This document shows positions 33,955 to 46,394 of a stretch of 58,000 nt of DNA, piece by piece; position 1 is the stretch's first letter, and every line of letters begins with the position of its first letter. The notes under the pieces were generated by a model. It was not told the DNA's origin. It made no database searches and saw only the letters and a list, made by a program, of their open reading frames with translations. Source of the DNA: Adiantum capillus-veneris (taxonomy: Eukaryota > Streptophyta > Polypodiopsida > Polypodiales > Pteridaceae); assembly GCA_014529385.2 (NCBI GenBank), contig CM043969.1:20862946-20920945 (forward strand), written 5' to 3'. A program made the translations under genes and the position numbers.

Positions 33955-34626
33955 TCATGGAGCTCCTCTTGGCGTTGCTCGGTTCTGGACTTGATGTGTC
34001 AATTTTTGCAAGGGGTGAAGTAACTCCGTGTCTAAGTGAATGAAGCGTGACATATACTTCACCTTTTGAATGAATGAGATGACCTCTTTGAGATTCTTGG
34101 GTGATGGGAGCTCAATAAGAGCCTTTGCCTTTGAAGGATCCACCTCAATGCCTTTATAGGAAACCTTGTGACCGAGAAAGATCACTTCATCCTCACCTAT
34201 GTGGCACTTGTTGGGGTTGCATTGACCTACCATTTCATAAAGCTTCTTCAATCCTTCTTCTACCCTTTGTAGATTCAATGATTTTGAGCTATAAATGCAG
34301 AAATCATCAATGAACACCCTAATTGACTTTCCAAAGAATGCTTGAAACACAATGTTCATGAAACGTTGGAAAGTTGCAGGAGCATTTTTCAGGCCAAAAG
34401 GCATGACTCTGAAAGCATAACAACCCCACGAAGTGATGAAGGTTGTTTTCAATTGATTCTCTAATGTGATACCTATTTGAAAGCATCCCGAGTAGCCATT
34501 ACACAAAGTGCACTTCTCATGACCAGCTACCTCATTTAGTATCTCATCCTGAAATGGGAGGGGAAAGTAAGATCTTTTTGTAGCCTCATTTAGTACGGTA
34601 ATCCACACACACCCTCCAATTGTCAT
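33955..34626 (-). pseudogene. Duplicated RT fragment (second copy, RT core)
   Basis: Contains NEATKRSYFPLPFQDEILNEV, the block deleted from the other copy, plus MPFGLKNAPATFQ and FIDDFCIYS. It ends after KYMSRFIHLDTELLHPLQK at the duplication junction. Frameshifted at the start relative to VCVDYR-type sequence. Confidence 0.85.
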
Positions 34627-34726
34627 TTATCTTGGCAGTGACAACAACGGGAGAGACCCACTCTGAAGTCCCAACTGGATAAATGAAACCTGCTACTAGA
34701 AGCTTTCTTACCTCCTTGAGTAAAGT

Positions 34727-35131
34727 CTACTCCTTGATTACTCCTAGCCTTTGTATCTTTTGAGCCTTAGGTGTGGCCTCTGGCTTTAGCTCGATCTTGT
34801 GTTGAACATCATCTAGTCCACGCATGTCGGTGTAGTCTTTAGCAAAAAGCTTAGGAATCTTTCTTAGCACACTTTTGAACTCCTCTCTTTCATCCTTTGT
34901 AAGTGTGGTAGATAACATACCTTCTAACATTCCTTCATCTTTAAAATTTTGGTTCTCTTGAGGACCTATCTCCTCCAAGCTTGGGCAAGAGGTGTCTTGG
35001 TTGCTTGGCTTAAATCTTACCCCCATGATTTCCAATGGAAGATTCCTCTTCCATAGTGCTACCACTACCTTCTTCTTCTGAAGTGCTATCAGTCCAGTCT
35101 TCCTCTGTCTCACTTTGCAATGATTCTTCAT
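34727..35131 (-). pseudogene. Duplicated pre-RT linker fragment
   Basis: 134 residues matching the N-terminus of the frame that starts at 33854 (EGMLSTTLTKDEREE, QHKIELKPEA). It precedes the RT fragment in the same duplicated segment. The two are in different frames. Confidence 0.8.
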
Positions 35132-35228
35132 GGAGCTCCTCCTAACGTTGCTCCTTCATGTCAAAGACAACCTTCTTATGATTGTCATTCCTCCAGATCA
35201 ACTTTCCACTTTCCCAATCCTGCAAATC

Positions 35229-35875
35229 TCACATTTTCATTAGCCATTGTCTTCCTAGGATAAATGGATAGCCACTTCCCTTGGTTGACATAACATAAAA
35301 ATCCACTACCTTCTTTATGCCAAAGGCCTCCACAAAAACAATTTTACAAATGCCTACACACCTAGCCTTTCTATTGTTTGCCATCTTGACTTTGATTTCA
35401 GGTGTCTCATGGATGTGCATGCCTAGTCTTTGCATGAGTCCCTTTTTCATGATGCAAATTTGTGCACCCCCATCCACTAGACCTTTCCTAATCAATTTTT
35501 CTTTGATGTAACAATCTATCACATGTGTAATATCCTCATTCATTTCAGCTTGTGCAATCTTTACAGCAGGCACACTCTCTTTTACCTTTTTCCTAGTGCT
35601 AATTGCCCTTGTTAAATCCCTCCTAACTTGTGGACATAATGCAAGAAATTGAGGCCATGAGATATCAAGACCCTTACCTCTCATGTCTTCCAACAAGTTG
35701 TATGGATCCACATCATGTCCAAGAGGGAAGTCTTAGAGGTTGACACGACGTCGAGTCCTTTTGGTTTCCTTGGTCTCCTTTGCCTTCTTTTCACATCCAT
35801 GATCACTTTGTGACGTGACTCCTTCTTTCTCCTTACCCTTTCCAAGGCCACGCTTAATGCCATTTGCTTCCATGT
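35229..35875 (-). pseudogene. Tat-element gag end and aspartic protease
   Basis: The frame up to 35711 includes DISWPQFLALCPQVRRDL, the usual segment before the protease, then the active site as VDGGAQICI (Gly where Ser or Thr is normal) and YPFILGRQWL. Upstream of an in-frame stop near 35730 the frame continues to an ATG around 35875 through a Lys/Arg-rich segment. The DGGA variant may weaken catalysis. Confidence 0.75.
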
Positions 35876-35916
35876 CCACCTCATTGGAAATTTGTCACCT
35901 CTACCACATGCACATT

Positions 35917-36090
35917 TGTCAGGCCAAGGGCTAGAGGCCACGGCCCAACCTAAGGGGGTCAGGGGACCTAGGCCAAGGGTGGGATTGAAGATGTGGACAG
36001 GGGATCCATTTAGGGAAAAGGGCCAAGGGCCCTCCTATAAGAGGTTGGCTGGGAGGAGGATCCGGCATTCAGTCTTCCCACGGCCTTTCA
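35917..36090 (+). repeat. 174-bp LTR related to the chromovirus LTRs
   Basis: Runs from TGTCAGGCC to GGCCTTTCA and is followed directly by a primer site. It shares TGTCAGG, GATGTGGACAGGGGATCCAT, CCTATAAGAGG-TTGG and GGGAGGAGGATC with the reverse complement of the LTRs at 43436 and 49150. So it is a plus-strand 5' LTR of a related family. The internal region after it is not recognisable beyond the leader. Confidence 0.75.
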
Positions 36091-36103
36091 TTGGTATCAG
36101 AGC
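36091..36103 (+). other. Primer-binding site, initiator Met-tRNA
   Basis: TTGGTATCAGAGC directly after the LTR end. Confidence 0.85.
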
Positions 36104-36146
36104 TCAAGGGGGAGAGCTAAGGAGGAAAGGTGCCTTGCATGACTTG

Positions 36147-36371
<225 letters not shown>

Positions 36372-37739
36372 CGGTCATTCATGGAGAGCCGTGGAGATGA
36401 TCTCTTGCTAGGTGGGGAGATCAAGGCTGAGCTCTACACGTGTGAAAAATCCCTTGCTAGGCGGGAAGGCAGTCATGGAAATGGTACCTTGAGGCGGGAG
36501 GGTCTGCTCGTCGACCTGCACAAAAAAGGTCGCTATGGGGCTCGTTTGAACAGCTGGAGAGAGTTCTTGAGGGTTCATCACTTGGCCGCCTACTGCTATT
36601 GATAACCCCTATGTACGAGGGCTTTGCTCCTTCTACACTGCAGCATGCAGCCCGCCATAGCTACGGCATGTTCATATCGAAGGTCATTTTGACCTTAGGG
36701 CTTCTTGATATGAGGCAGATCCCACACTTAAGGGCCTCAAGAAGTTGTGGCAAGGAGTCATGACCAGGGTCACGGCCACTCAAGGACTCCCTGCTCGGCT
36801 TGCTGGGATGCATGCGAGCCTCAAAAATGTGGAAGGGCCACTCAAGGACGCCTTGCCCGGTTTGCCAGGATGCATGTGAGCTTTGCCTCGAAGGGAGGCA
36901 AAGGTGGATTTTCCAAGGTATGCATGTCATGGCATGCATGCTCATGCTTGAGCCTCAGTAAAGGGGCCATGGCTGGACAGCATGCCTAGTAAAATAGAGA
37001 GGAAGCAAGAAAGAATTTTCCAAGGGTACTTTTATTCCAAAATCACTGACAATTGCACTTCGACCAAGGATTATGCTCATGGAAAAAAGCTTTTGAGAGA
37101 AAAAGCAATGCCAACAAGGATTGATGAAGATAGTCAAGATGTTTGGCATGCTCGACTAAGAGTAGGAGCCTTCCAGTATGTGCTAACTTCACGAATTTTT
37201 GACATGATTCCATGTATTTTTGTCTATGTTTTGGCATTACTTTTTGAATTAATTATGCAATCAATTGTTTTTTATTATGGTTCGTTGACCTGTAACAAGC
37301 ACAGCTTGATTTTCTTTTACAAGCACGGCTTGTATTAACTCCAAAGTGATAAGTGGTAGTTGAGGTATCTCAACATCTAGTAAGGTATGTGCCTAGTATG
37401 GTGAGCTTGGCATTCATTGTTGGCATCGCCTCAATGCTTAACTTGAAAAATCGACTCAAGCATAACTTGAGTACTTGCCACACTAATCTGCCACACGGAT
37501 CATCAACAGTTCAATTTTTGTGCCAATGCATGCTCAAGGATATCGACACACCATGTGGCTCAACTTGATGAAGGGTGCATAGGGCTTGGCATGGCCAAAT
37601 TCTTTTCACTGCTTCTAGAAGCTGGCAAAGATGCTAGCCACACCGCGCTAGCCAATTTCTGTTCACAAGGTCAATTCTTGTTTACCATGAGATCTCTACG
37701 TCGACAGTAGCATCGTTTGGCTAACACATCCGTACTAAT
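36372..37739. other. Noncoding stretch after the leader
   Basis: No gene recognised. The first 230 bp may be the leader or gag start of the element with the 174-bp LTR (ATGGAGAGCCGTGGAGATGA at 36380). A 44-bp imperfect direct repeat (CACTCAAGGAC...GGATGCATG-GAGC) lies at about 36777-36820 and 36838-36881. Confidence 0.5.
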
Positions 37740-39950
37740 GTGAAGCAAGGCTTCCATTTCTGCATTTGCATTGAGACTGCCCACTTTTGGCATATGCTAT
37801 GAGTAGATAAACTTGGGAAGGATTTGGCAATATGCTTGCAAGTTGTCTCATTACGTATAAGACGGACGTAAATGATACAAGAGGGTGTATGTGCATACAC
37901 AATAACTCTCTCGCAACAATCTCTCACAAATCAGATATTTCTATGAGCTGGTTCGGAATGAGTTTTTTCCTTCCAAATCTCAAGACCACTGGTTACCACA
38001 ATGACCACGTTAGCCAATTTTAAGTTCTTCTTATTTTTCCATGTTTACATCTTTGCTTGGAAAGTACTATTTTTGTGAAAACCAAAGTGCTTTGAAAATT
38101 TAATACAAATATATCCTCACAAAATCCCTAGCAGTATAGACTATGCAAGGTACTTCTGGTTTTGGCTCTCACGTTTGAGTTCATTATTCTGGCCAAGGGC
38201 TTCCCACTCTGCATGCAAGGCATGCTAGCCAAGTGGAATGACCTCCACCACTTTTTGCTTTATGCTTCCGCTATAACACCAGAAACTTTGTCATGGACAA
38301 GATAAGTTTTGGATTGTTTAACATGATTTTTGGGTTGTTGTCCAAACACAACAACACTCAAAAGGACCTAAAACTTGGACTTAATTCAAAGACAAAGTTC
38401 TATCTTAACTTGTTTGTGTTTTTCTGTTACCTTTCTTGATGAGAGAGTCATAGCAAAAAAATGTTTCATGCTTATAGGATAAGCTGCACGTTAGGCATAA
38501 GATGCACAAGAGCATGGCAATCAACTATACACGTCATAATCATTTAAGGAAAGTTCCTCAGCCCAGCATGCTCTCTTTATCTCTCTCTTACTTCTCTTGA
38601 AGAATAATGAAAACTTTCCACGAAGATTTTGATACATGTTTTGCTTGTGAGTCAGCCTGAGCAAAGCTACTCTAACTCTCAACTAGAATTTGGCCAAGGC
38701 GCCATCCAAATTAGTCTTCATGGGTTTGTCGATTGAACACTAATTGACATAGGGGCTATGAGCCACATAGGCTGGCTAAGAGCCATTGTCAGATCTAGGG
38801 TAAGACCCAACTGTTGGCATTTCATGGGTGATTGTTCTCCAGCTTGAACGGATCTACCTAGTGGACTCCCCATCGATGTTAATGGCCAAGCAATAGTCTT
38901 TCCATTACGTATGTTTTTGGGTATTTTGTAAGCACTCCATGTTTTGGTGCAAAGATTGAGTTGAGTTTTGACGAACTTACACTCGTATAGGCTGATCTAT
39001 AACATGGTGTATAGATGCAGCAAGCAATTCAAACAGCATGGTCGTTCATAAGAGATAGTGGTTTCACCCTGTGTGGATCTCCTATTTTCTCTATAGCACT
39101 AGGCCTGCATATAGGAGCAAAGTTTTGGTGGTATGACCACACAAGTGATTACGCAATCACTCAGTATGTGTTGATGGTCATTTTTGGGACACCTTTACAC
39201 TTTATTTTTCAAGAAAACTTTATGCCAAGGGGTAATCAAAAGAGCTTTCCAAACTTTCACCAAGGGGGTTGGTTTGGCAAGATATACACAAGGGTTGGAT
39301 TGCCAAAGCAACACTAAGGGTTACGAGTTCAATCTCTTTAACTTCACTAATCTCTAATTTTAGTGATTAGTAGATCAAAGAAATTTTGATATGGTAAGCT
39401 TACAGGTTGAGGGATCTACTTGACATCTGGGTAAGTATCAGGTAATTTCCACCTCATGATAAGTACATGTTTTTTTTAAATATAGTTTCCTTTCCAATTA
39501 AGTTTGCTTAAGTTCTGTAAATGGGATGTTTGAGCTAGAAGGCTTTCATCCAGCTTGCTCTTTAGCCAAGTCACAAGGTCATGTAAGAGTATAGCATTTT
39601 GAGAAAATAATTTTATTTTCTCTCTTCCATGTTCATCAAGATACCATGATGGGTTTGACTCTTGTCGAAAGAATTACAAACCTACATGGTATGGTTCTGT
39701 TTGGCACATGCGGTCGCATGGGATACAACATGGTCTAGGAACTCAAGGAGTTCGGTTTAGCCAGTGTGGAGCAATGATAATGAAGGTCCCTCTCACTCAC
39801 GTCACAGAGTGTTTGCAGTTACCTCCACACACAAGTACATCTCGTACTTGAAGAATGTCTTTTTTTCCAACATCCTTATTTAAGAAATATATTCCACATG
39901 TGGTGAATATGAGTCTCTGGGAATGACACTGGTACCTAATTCCTAATGAT
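37740..39950. repeat. Dispersed noncoding repeat, copy 2 (opposite orientation)
   Basis: Reverse-complement partner of 25330-27530. The two enclose about 10 kb containing the Tat element and the 174-bp LTR. No ORF of note; similarity looks patchy and old. Confidence 0.75.
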
Positions 39951-40298
39951 GTGTCGCGACAAAGTCCCTAGGTTCTGGTCACATCTGTTTCTTAGACCAT
40001 TTGGAGCACACAATATCAAGAACAATTTTAGTGTGGCCAGAAATTGTCTAGTACTAAGTACAGACTTATTGCGATTACAAGTGTTGTGAAACCACCATGT
40101 AACAGATGGTTGTTTCTACAAATAGCCAAGTGTGTTATGTTAATGAGGATGTCTCATGGTTGGTACCTTGGTATGGCTGAGTTTTCACATTTTGTTATAG
40201 TCCAACTTTTGCTGCAAGACTTTCAAGTACGTACCATGGAAAGTCTCATCATGTAATTGCGGTTCGGGTATGTTTGTGTTAAATGCATGAACACTAGG
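39951..40298. other. Noncoding spacer
   Basis: No gene or repeat recognised. A 70-aa open frame at 40044-40256 has no supporting feature. Confidence 0.5.
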
Positions 40299-41308
40299 TG
40301 TTATGGGCCCTAGAGTTTAACACAGATTTATTTGGAGCGGCAAGCAAATTCCTGGACTTTATTCTTTTGCACCCTTTTGCATTGCACGTGCAATCTCCCT
40401 TATAGATTTACTATGAGTTCACACTCGGCCATACATGATAATGGTTTAGTATGGGTGTTTGTGATTGGATGATCTAAACTCTCCGAGTTTACTTCGGTCA
40501 AATTCACATCAAGTATATTCCAAGCTTAGCCAATAGGATTTAAGTGGTCAAATGAAGAGCCTTATTATAAGTGTCCCTCTTTCCCCTTTTGGGAGAGCTT
40601 AGGTAAATAACTTAATTCATTTAAAGCCCCATTCGACCTTTTCCCCTTCTGCCTTAATCTCCATTGGGCTGCTTAATTCCTATTGGGCCCCTTGGCAGGA
40701 TGTCCAATAATCATCTAGGAGACTTAATTTCCATTCTTTATTTTTATAAAGTGTTTTTAAATTTATTAGACTAAATTTACTCTAGCCTAATTCTTATTGT
40801 TCCACCTCTATGGTCATCCAATAGGATTTGAATACACTTTGGGGGCAACTGAGCTAGGTACTTGACATGTGTCCACTATGCCCTTTGTGTAAAGGGGAGC
40901 CTTTGAGTGTGTTTGTGTGTGTTATCTCACCTCTTTCTCTCTCTTCCCCTACCTTTAGGGCTCGCGCCCTCCCTTGTAGGGTTCTAGGAAGACTTTGTGT
41001 ACAATTACAAAGCATCCAATTTCCTTAAGCTTGACCATTTGGACTTATCTTTGAAATTTGGAACCTTAGTATTTTGGAAGTTTTAATGGGCTGAACCTTA
41101 GGTCTTTGAAGCCCATTGCTTGCACATTGCTCTTCTGCAGATGGTCCCCCTTTGGATCCCTATTTTCCCTCCTTTGAATCCCTACTGTGACCGGTCTGCT
41201 AGCCTTACTAATAATCTAGCCTTTTCTCCCTTGGTACTTCCCCATATTAAATGATTACTTTAACATGAGAAAATAATTTAGGATAATTAGATATTAGTTA
41301 TTATGACA
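40299..41308 (-). repeat. 3' LTR of the outer Ty3 element (about 1.0 kb)
   Basis: The plus-strand right end TTATGACA adjoins a minus-strand polypurine tract, so this boundary is good. The left end TGTTATGGGCC at 40299 gives TG...CA with a partial inverted repeat, but it is less sure. No second LTR of this element is in the window. Confidence 0.55.
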
Positions 41309-41322
41309 TTACCTCTCTCTTG
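41309..41322 (-). other. Polypurine tract of the outer Ty3 element
   Basis: The minus strand reads CAAGAGAGAGGTAA directly before TGTCATAAT. It follows GAGGACGACTATGATTT, a typical pre-tract sequence. Confidence 0.65.
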
Positions 41323-41639
41323 AAATCATAGTCGTCCTCGAATATGAGGTAGAGATGATAAAGCATCGTCATTAGTCCTTTTCCTAGCGGGTAGAGGATC
41401 CCTATTTTACCCTACGACACCATTCCAGAATGGATGACTAGTCCATTTGGTGCTTAAGAGCCGAAGCTTCCGCAAGCATGTCTGCACATTAGTCATATCA
41501 ATCTTCCATAGTAGAGTGACAAGCTCAACTTGGTGTTTGGGAGACGTCGTCTCTGCAAACTTGATCCTAAGCATGCATACTTCTTAACATTTGTGCACAA
41601 ACCACAAAAAGAGAGTCTTATAAAACAAAAACTTGGTTC

Positions 41640-43430
41640 ATTTAAACATCTGTACGTTTGGTTACTCTAGGGAATCATTGTAAGCAGTGACAAGGTTTAG
41701 GCTATCCTTTAATTGTATGCCTTACATCCATCTAGCATCTTCAAAAGGATAGTTCTTAAACTTAATAAGATATCATGGGATAATCTTACCGCTTGTTGTG
41801 TACCTTAATCGAGCCTTGGAAAATTTAAGCAAGACCCAATCATTTTCTTTAAAGGCATGGGCTCTTCTGTGCTTATCAACAACAATCTTTTTCCTTTTCT
41901 GTGAGATAGAGATAGCATCCTTAATCTTTTAGAAAGATTCTTGTAGATCTTAGCTATACTCATCTGCAGCAAAGATCTTCCCGTGTACCTTAAGTAGCAT
42001 GGGACTTTTGGATCTTCCCTCAATTATCTCGAAAGGTGATTTTCCCATGGAAGTATGTACAATGTTATTGTAGGCATACTCCACTAAGGGTAAGTACTTC
42101 TCCCATTACCTTTGATCTTACATAGGCTTTTAGTAGATTAATAATTTTTAGGTTAGCTATTTCACTTTGGCCATCTGTTTGTGGGTGATAGGCCAAAGAG
42201 AAGTTTAGCCTTGTCCCTAAATTCTCAAAGAGACCCTTCCAAAAATCATTGGTCATTCTAGGATCTCTTTCTGACACTATGGACATTGGCAAGCCATGGT
42301 ACTTGAAGATTTGTGATATGAAGAGGGTTGCCATTTGATGGGCTTTGATAGTCTTTTTGACACGTATAAAATGAGATTGTTTGTTGAACATGTCTACTAT
42401 CATCCATATTACCGTATTCCCATGGATAGACTTGGGCAATCCAAAGATAAAATCCATGGATATCCTCTCCCATGGTGAATTAGGGATTGGAAAAGGTTGA
42501 AGCAATCCAAGTTGCCTCCCTCTATTAAACTTTGTATTTTGGCATACAACACATTTGGAAACATACTCTTGTATGTTTGCTTTCATGGCAGGCCAATATA
42601 AATATGTTTCAATCCCTTTTAGGGTAGATTGAATCCCTCTATGCCCCACATAAGGAGGAGCATGAGATTCATACATTACTTTCTCACATAGTGAGTTAGT
42701 AACACATAGTCTATTACCATAGATAAGATAACCATCTTGTAAAGTAAATGGTTCCTCTTTCTTTCCTAGTGCAAGGGATGAAATCACATCTCTAAAATCG
42801 GGATCAATAGCGTACTCATCTATCATAGAAAATAGATCATTGTGAGTTGCTATGGAAATCGCATTCACTCTTGGTCGTCTGGAGAGTGCATCAACTGCTT
42901 GATTATGTTTGCCAGCAATGTGAGCAATATGAAAATGAAATTGAAAAAAGAAATTTTCCCACCTCATTTGTTTGTTGGAGAGCTTGGTCTACGTCATGAA
43001 GTACTTAAGGCTTTGGTGATCCGTCCGCAGAATGAAAGGAGTCCCCAATAAATAGTGCTTCCACGAGTCTAAGGCATGTAGAACTACGAGGAGTTTCTTT
43101 TCATATATGCCTAAACCTTGCTCAATAGGATCAATCCTTTGACTTTCATAGGCTGTGGTGTGCCCTTCTTGGAGCAAAACAACTCCAAGGCAATCACCAC
43201 AAGCGTCACATTGGACATCAAATGGCTTTAAGAGATCCGACAGTGTAAGCATAGGTTAAAAGGTAAGCGTTTCTTTAAGATTTTTGAAAACATTGTTCTC
43301 CTTGGCAGACCATGTATACCTAACGTTTTTCTTTGTTAGGTCATACAATGGCCCTGCGATTTGTGAGAACTTTTCTATGAAGCGACTATAGTATGCACAC
43401 ATACCTATGAAGCTTCTTAGCTTAGGCCAT
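41640..43430 (-). pseudogene. Outer Ty3 element: RT thumb, RNase H, integrase (interrupted)
   Basis: From right to left: RT connection and thumb (SFIGMCAYYSRFI) at 43260-43430, RNase H (DACGDCLGVVLLQEG, TDHQSLKYFMT) at 42989-43252 and its end (HNQAVDALSRR) near 42900. The H2C2 domain (YVGHRGIQSTLK ... CVVCQ) and integrase catalytic residues in SMDFIFGLP, SERDPRMT and GQSEIAN follow in 42065-42967. A decayed integrase tail (AFKENDWVLLKF) lies in 41640-42023. Several frameshifts. The 5' continuation is at 49328-50130, on the other side of the inserted chromovirus. Confidence 0.85.
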
Positions 43431-43435
43431 CCTTT
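43431..43435. other. Target-site duplication, left
   Basis: CCTTT just outside the left LTR of the chromovirus; repeated at 49323-49327. Confidence 0.9.
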
Positions 43436-43608
43436 TGTAAGAAACTAGGAAACTAGGCTATGGTAGATCCTCCTCCCAACCTCCCTTTATAGGGTAGGCT
43501 CCTAGCCCCTTGCCCTAGATGGATCCCCTATCCACATTGCCTAGCCTAGCCCGTGGCCGTAGTCCTTGCCAAGCCTAGTTCTTAGGGTACAGGACCCGTG
43601 TCCTGACA
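43436..43608 (-). repeat. 3' LTR of the chromovirus (173 bp)
   Basis: Plus-strand ends TGTAAGAAAC and GTCCTGACA. The pol stop codon (43611-43609) abuts it, and the polypurine tract AAGGGGGGAG lies inside the last codons. Confidence 0.93.
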
Positions 43609-45090
43609 TTACTCCCCCCTTAAAGAAGAGTTTTCGTCCTCGAAAACAAAAGTGGGAAACTTCTTCTTAAGAACACTAATGTTTTCCCAAGTGGCACCTT
43701 CTTCAGGTCGGTCTTTCCACTTGATTAAGTCTTGTTGTTGTACATGATGACGTGTACGCAACTCATGATAATCCATAACACGTTCAGGTTCATGCGGTAA
43801 CGTAGGAGGTTCACTGTAATCGACCAAAACTTGTTGGACAATGAAGTTGTCGTCCCCATGTAACCACTTTCGTAAACGGCTAACATGAAACACCGGATGA
43901 ATACGAGAGTGTGATGGGAGTAGTAGCTTGTAGGCGCGATCACCAACTCGCTTGAGTATTTTGAAAGGCCCATAATAGCGAGGAGATAATTTAGGTGTCA
44001 GTCCAGTTTTCAGACTTTCTGAATGTTTTGGCACACATAAAAATACTTCCTCCCCTTCTTCGAAGGTAACTTGCCGATGTTTCTCATCAGCGTATTTCTT
44101 ATACCGATCCTATGCTTGTCGGACATTCTGATGAGCAAGTTTCAGCATGTCCATGTGGTCTTGGAGAAAATCCTTAACCCGTTGAAGTTTTTCAGTTGCC
44201 AACCCCACCGTAACTGGTGACCTAGGTTGAAACCCGTACATGATCATGAAAGGACTGAAGCCCGTTGTGACATGCTTAGAACTATTGTATGAAAACTCGA
44301 GAATAGGTAATTATTCTTCTCAGTCTGTCTGTTTTTTGCTAACATATGCTCGAAGCATATCCTCTAGCATCTGGTTAACCCGTTCTATTTGACCATATGT
44401 TTCCGGATGGTCAGTTGTACTGAGGTTTAGTTGTGTACCCAATCATTTAAATACAGCTCGCCAGAAGTGACTGTTAAACTTTGGGTCACGGTCACTAACA
44501 ATATTACTTGGCAACCCATATAATTTGTACAGATTGTCCACAAATAATTTTTCTAGTTCTGGTGTCTTAACCATTGATTTTGTTGGAATAAACTTACATA
44601 GTTTAGTCAACCGGTCTACGACCACCCATACTGAATCATGACCTCGTATAGTGGTTGGCAAACCTACTATGAAATCCATGGAGATACTTTCCCATCTTCC
44701 ATTGGGAATTTCCAAGGGATGTAAGAGTCCTCCTGCTTTTAGGGGCTCTGCTTTGTTAACTTGACATTTTTGGCAATGCAATACATAAGCTTGAACAAAA
44801 CCACGGAGACTTGGCCAGTAAAACTGTCGTCGTACGAGCGAGTAAGTTTTTCTAATCCCCGGGTGCCCTGTACTTGGACTATCATGACATTCATAAAGAA
44901 TTTGGCGCCGAATGTCAGTGTTCGTCGGTACACAAACTCTACCCTTGTGGAGTAGGTACCCATTGTCGATGGTAAAATACTTCCATCGTTGTAGTTCATC
45001 ACTTAATAAAGGAGAACTAGGTGTGGAGGTTAACTGTGCACTACCTGCATTGGAGTGAGAAGGATCCCTCTTTTGAACATGGCTCCACAC
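43609..45090 (-). pseudogene. Chromovirus integrase and chromodomain
   Basis: One frame with several in-frame stops, the first at 44445-44443. The H2C2 site is HDSPSTGHPGIRKTYS ... CQKCQ. Catalytic residues are in SMDFIVGLP, VSDRDPKFN and, after the first stop, GQIERVN. After the integrase tail ([32 protein letters not shown]) comes a chromodomain-like end: [21 protein letters not shown] with aromatic and acidic residues typical of the fold. Chromodomains of such elements direct integration toward marked chromatin. Confidence 0.9.
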
Positions 45091-45168
45091 TTTGGAATAT
45101 GATTCATCTTGCTCATATTTGCCCTTGAGAGAATCTAGAAATTTACTATGAAATTATGTGAACAATAG

Positions 45169-45792
45169 CTAATTAATCTCTGGCATTCGACTGAGAGCAT
45201 CTGCCACTATATTGTATCGTCCTTTGCGATACCTTAACTTGGCGTCATATTCCTGAAGGATCTCAGCCCACCTGGCTTTTTGACCCTTTAAATCTGTTTG
45301 TTGTGTAAACCATTTGATGCTTTCATGGTTAAACACAATCTTGAACTGAGCACCATACAAATAGTGACGCCATGTCTTTAAGGCAGACACTATTGCATAA
45401 AGTTCACGTTCGTAAGCAGAATAATTCTGATGAGCTGCATCCAGCTTCTTACTTTCAAATGCAATTGGCCATCTGTCTTGTAACAGGACTGCTCCAATAT
45501 AACGGTCATTGGCATCCGTTTCCAAAACGAATGGTTTTAAAGGATCGACAATAGCTAGTATAGGAGTTGTAGCTAATGCATCCTTGAGTGTTTCAAAACT
45601 CTGTTGTTGAGAGGCACCCCACTGAAAAGACCTTCCTTTGCCTTTTAGTTGGTCCATCATAGGTACAGCAAGGTGAGCATAGTTTTTGAAGAACCTTCGG
45701 TAAAAACCTGCAAAGCCTAAAAAAATATGTAATTCTTCCAGATTTTTAGGAGGTGGCCATTTTCGGATGGTATCCACTTTGGATTGATTCAT
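45169..45792 (-). pseudogene. Chromovirus RT thumb and RNase H
   Basis: Contains GFAGFYRRFFKNYAHLAVP, then RNase H with ETDANDRYIGAVLLQ, YSAYERELYAIV and FNHESIKWF (Asn in place of the usual Thr-Asp), ending in RYNIVADALSR. Confidence 0.88.
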
Positions 45793-45947
45793 GTACAGGC
45801 CATTTGTTGAAACAACATGCCCTAAATAGTGAATTTATTCCTTGAGAAAATCACATTTAGATTGCTTGGCATATAACTTGTTTGCACGTAACAACTCAAA
45901 CACCTGTCTGAGATGTTGTAAGTGCTCTTCTTCAGAAGCACTATAAA

Positions 45948-46394
45948 CTAGGATGTCATCAAGGAACACAATGACAAATTTGCCCAGATATGCAAGACAC
46001 TGTCCATAAGTTTCATGAAGGTTGCAGGCGCATTGGTTAACCCAAAGCGTATCACCAAAAACTCATAATGTCCAAACCGTGTTCGGAATGCAGTCTTAGG
46101 GATATTAGCAAGCCAAATACAGAATTGGTGATATCCTGACCGCAAATCAATTTTTGAAAATATTCGTTTATGCGTTAACTTGTCAAATAATTCATCGACC
46201 CTTGGCAATGGGTATTTGTTCTTAATTGTCACCGCATTTAAACCTCTGTAGTCTACGCACATGCGCATACTACTGTCTTTTTTCTTCACTAAGAGAATGG
46301 GAGAGGCCCATGGTGAAGAACTTGGTTGAATAAACTCTCTACTGAGATAGTCAGCAAGTTGACGTTCCACCTCAGCATCCTCATAATGACTCAT
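45948..46394 (-). pseudogene. Chromovirus RT core
   Basis: Contains [29 protein letters not shown]-like [11 protein letters not shown], and [15 protein letters not shown]. The catalytic FLDDILVYS is present at about 45940-45966 but out of frame with the rest because of an indel. Confidence 0.88.

Larger units (their letters stand above)
32896..35153 (-). repeat. Tandem direct duplication of the Tat RT segment
   Basis: About 32896-33980 and 33995-35153 are two copies of one segment running from the protease-RT linker into the RT thumb. They join head to tail near 33985. The copies differ by many substitutions and by the 73-bp gap in the left one, whose missing part lies at 34528-34600 in the right one. 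The gap edges lie near a CCTCATTTAGTA direct repeat in the intact copy. Confidence 0.88.
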
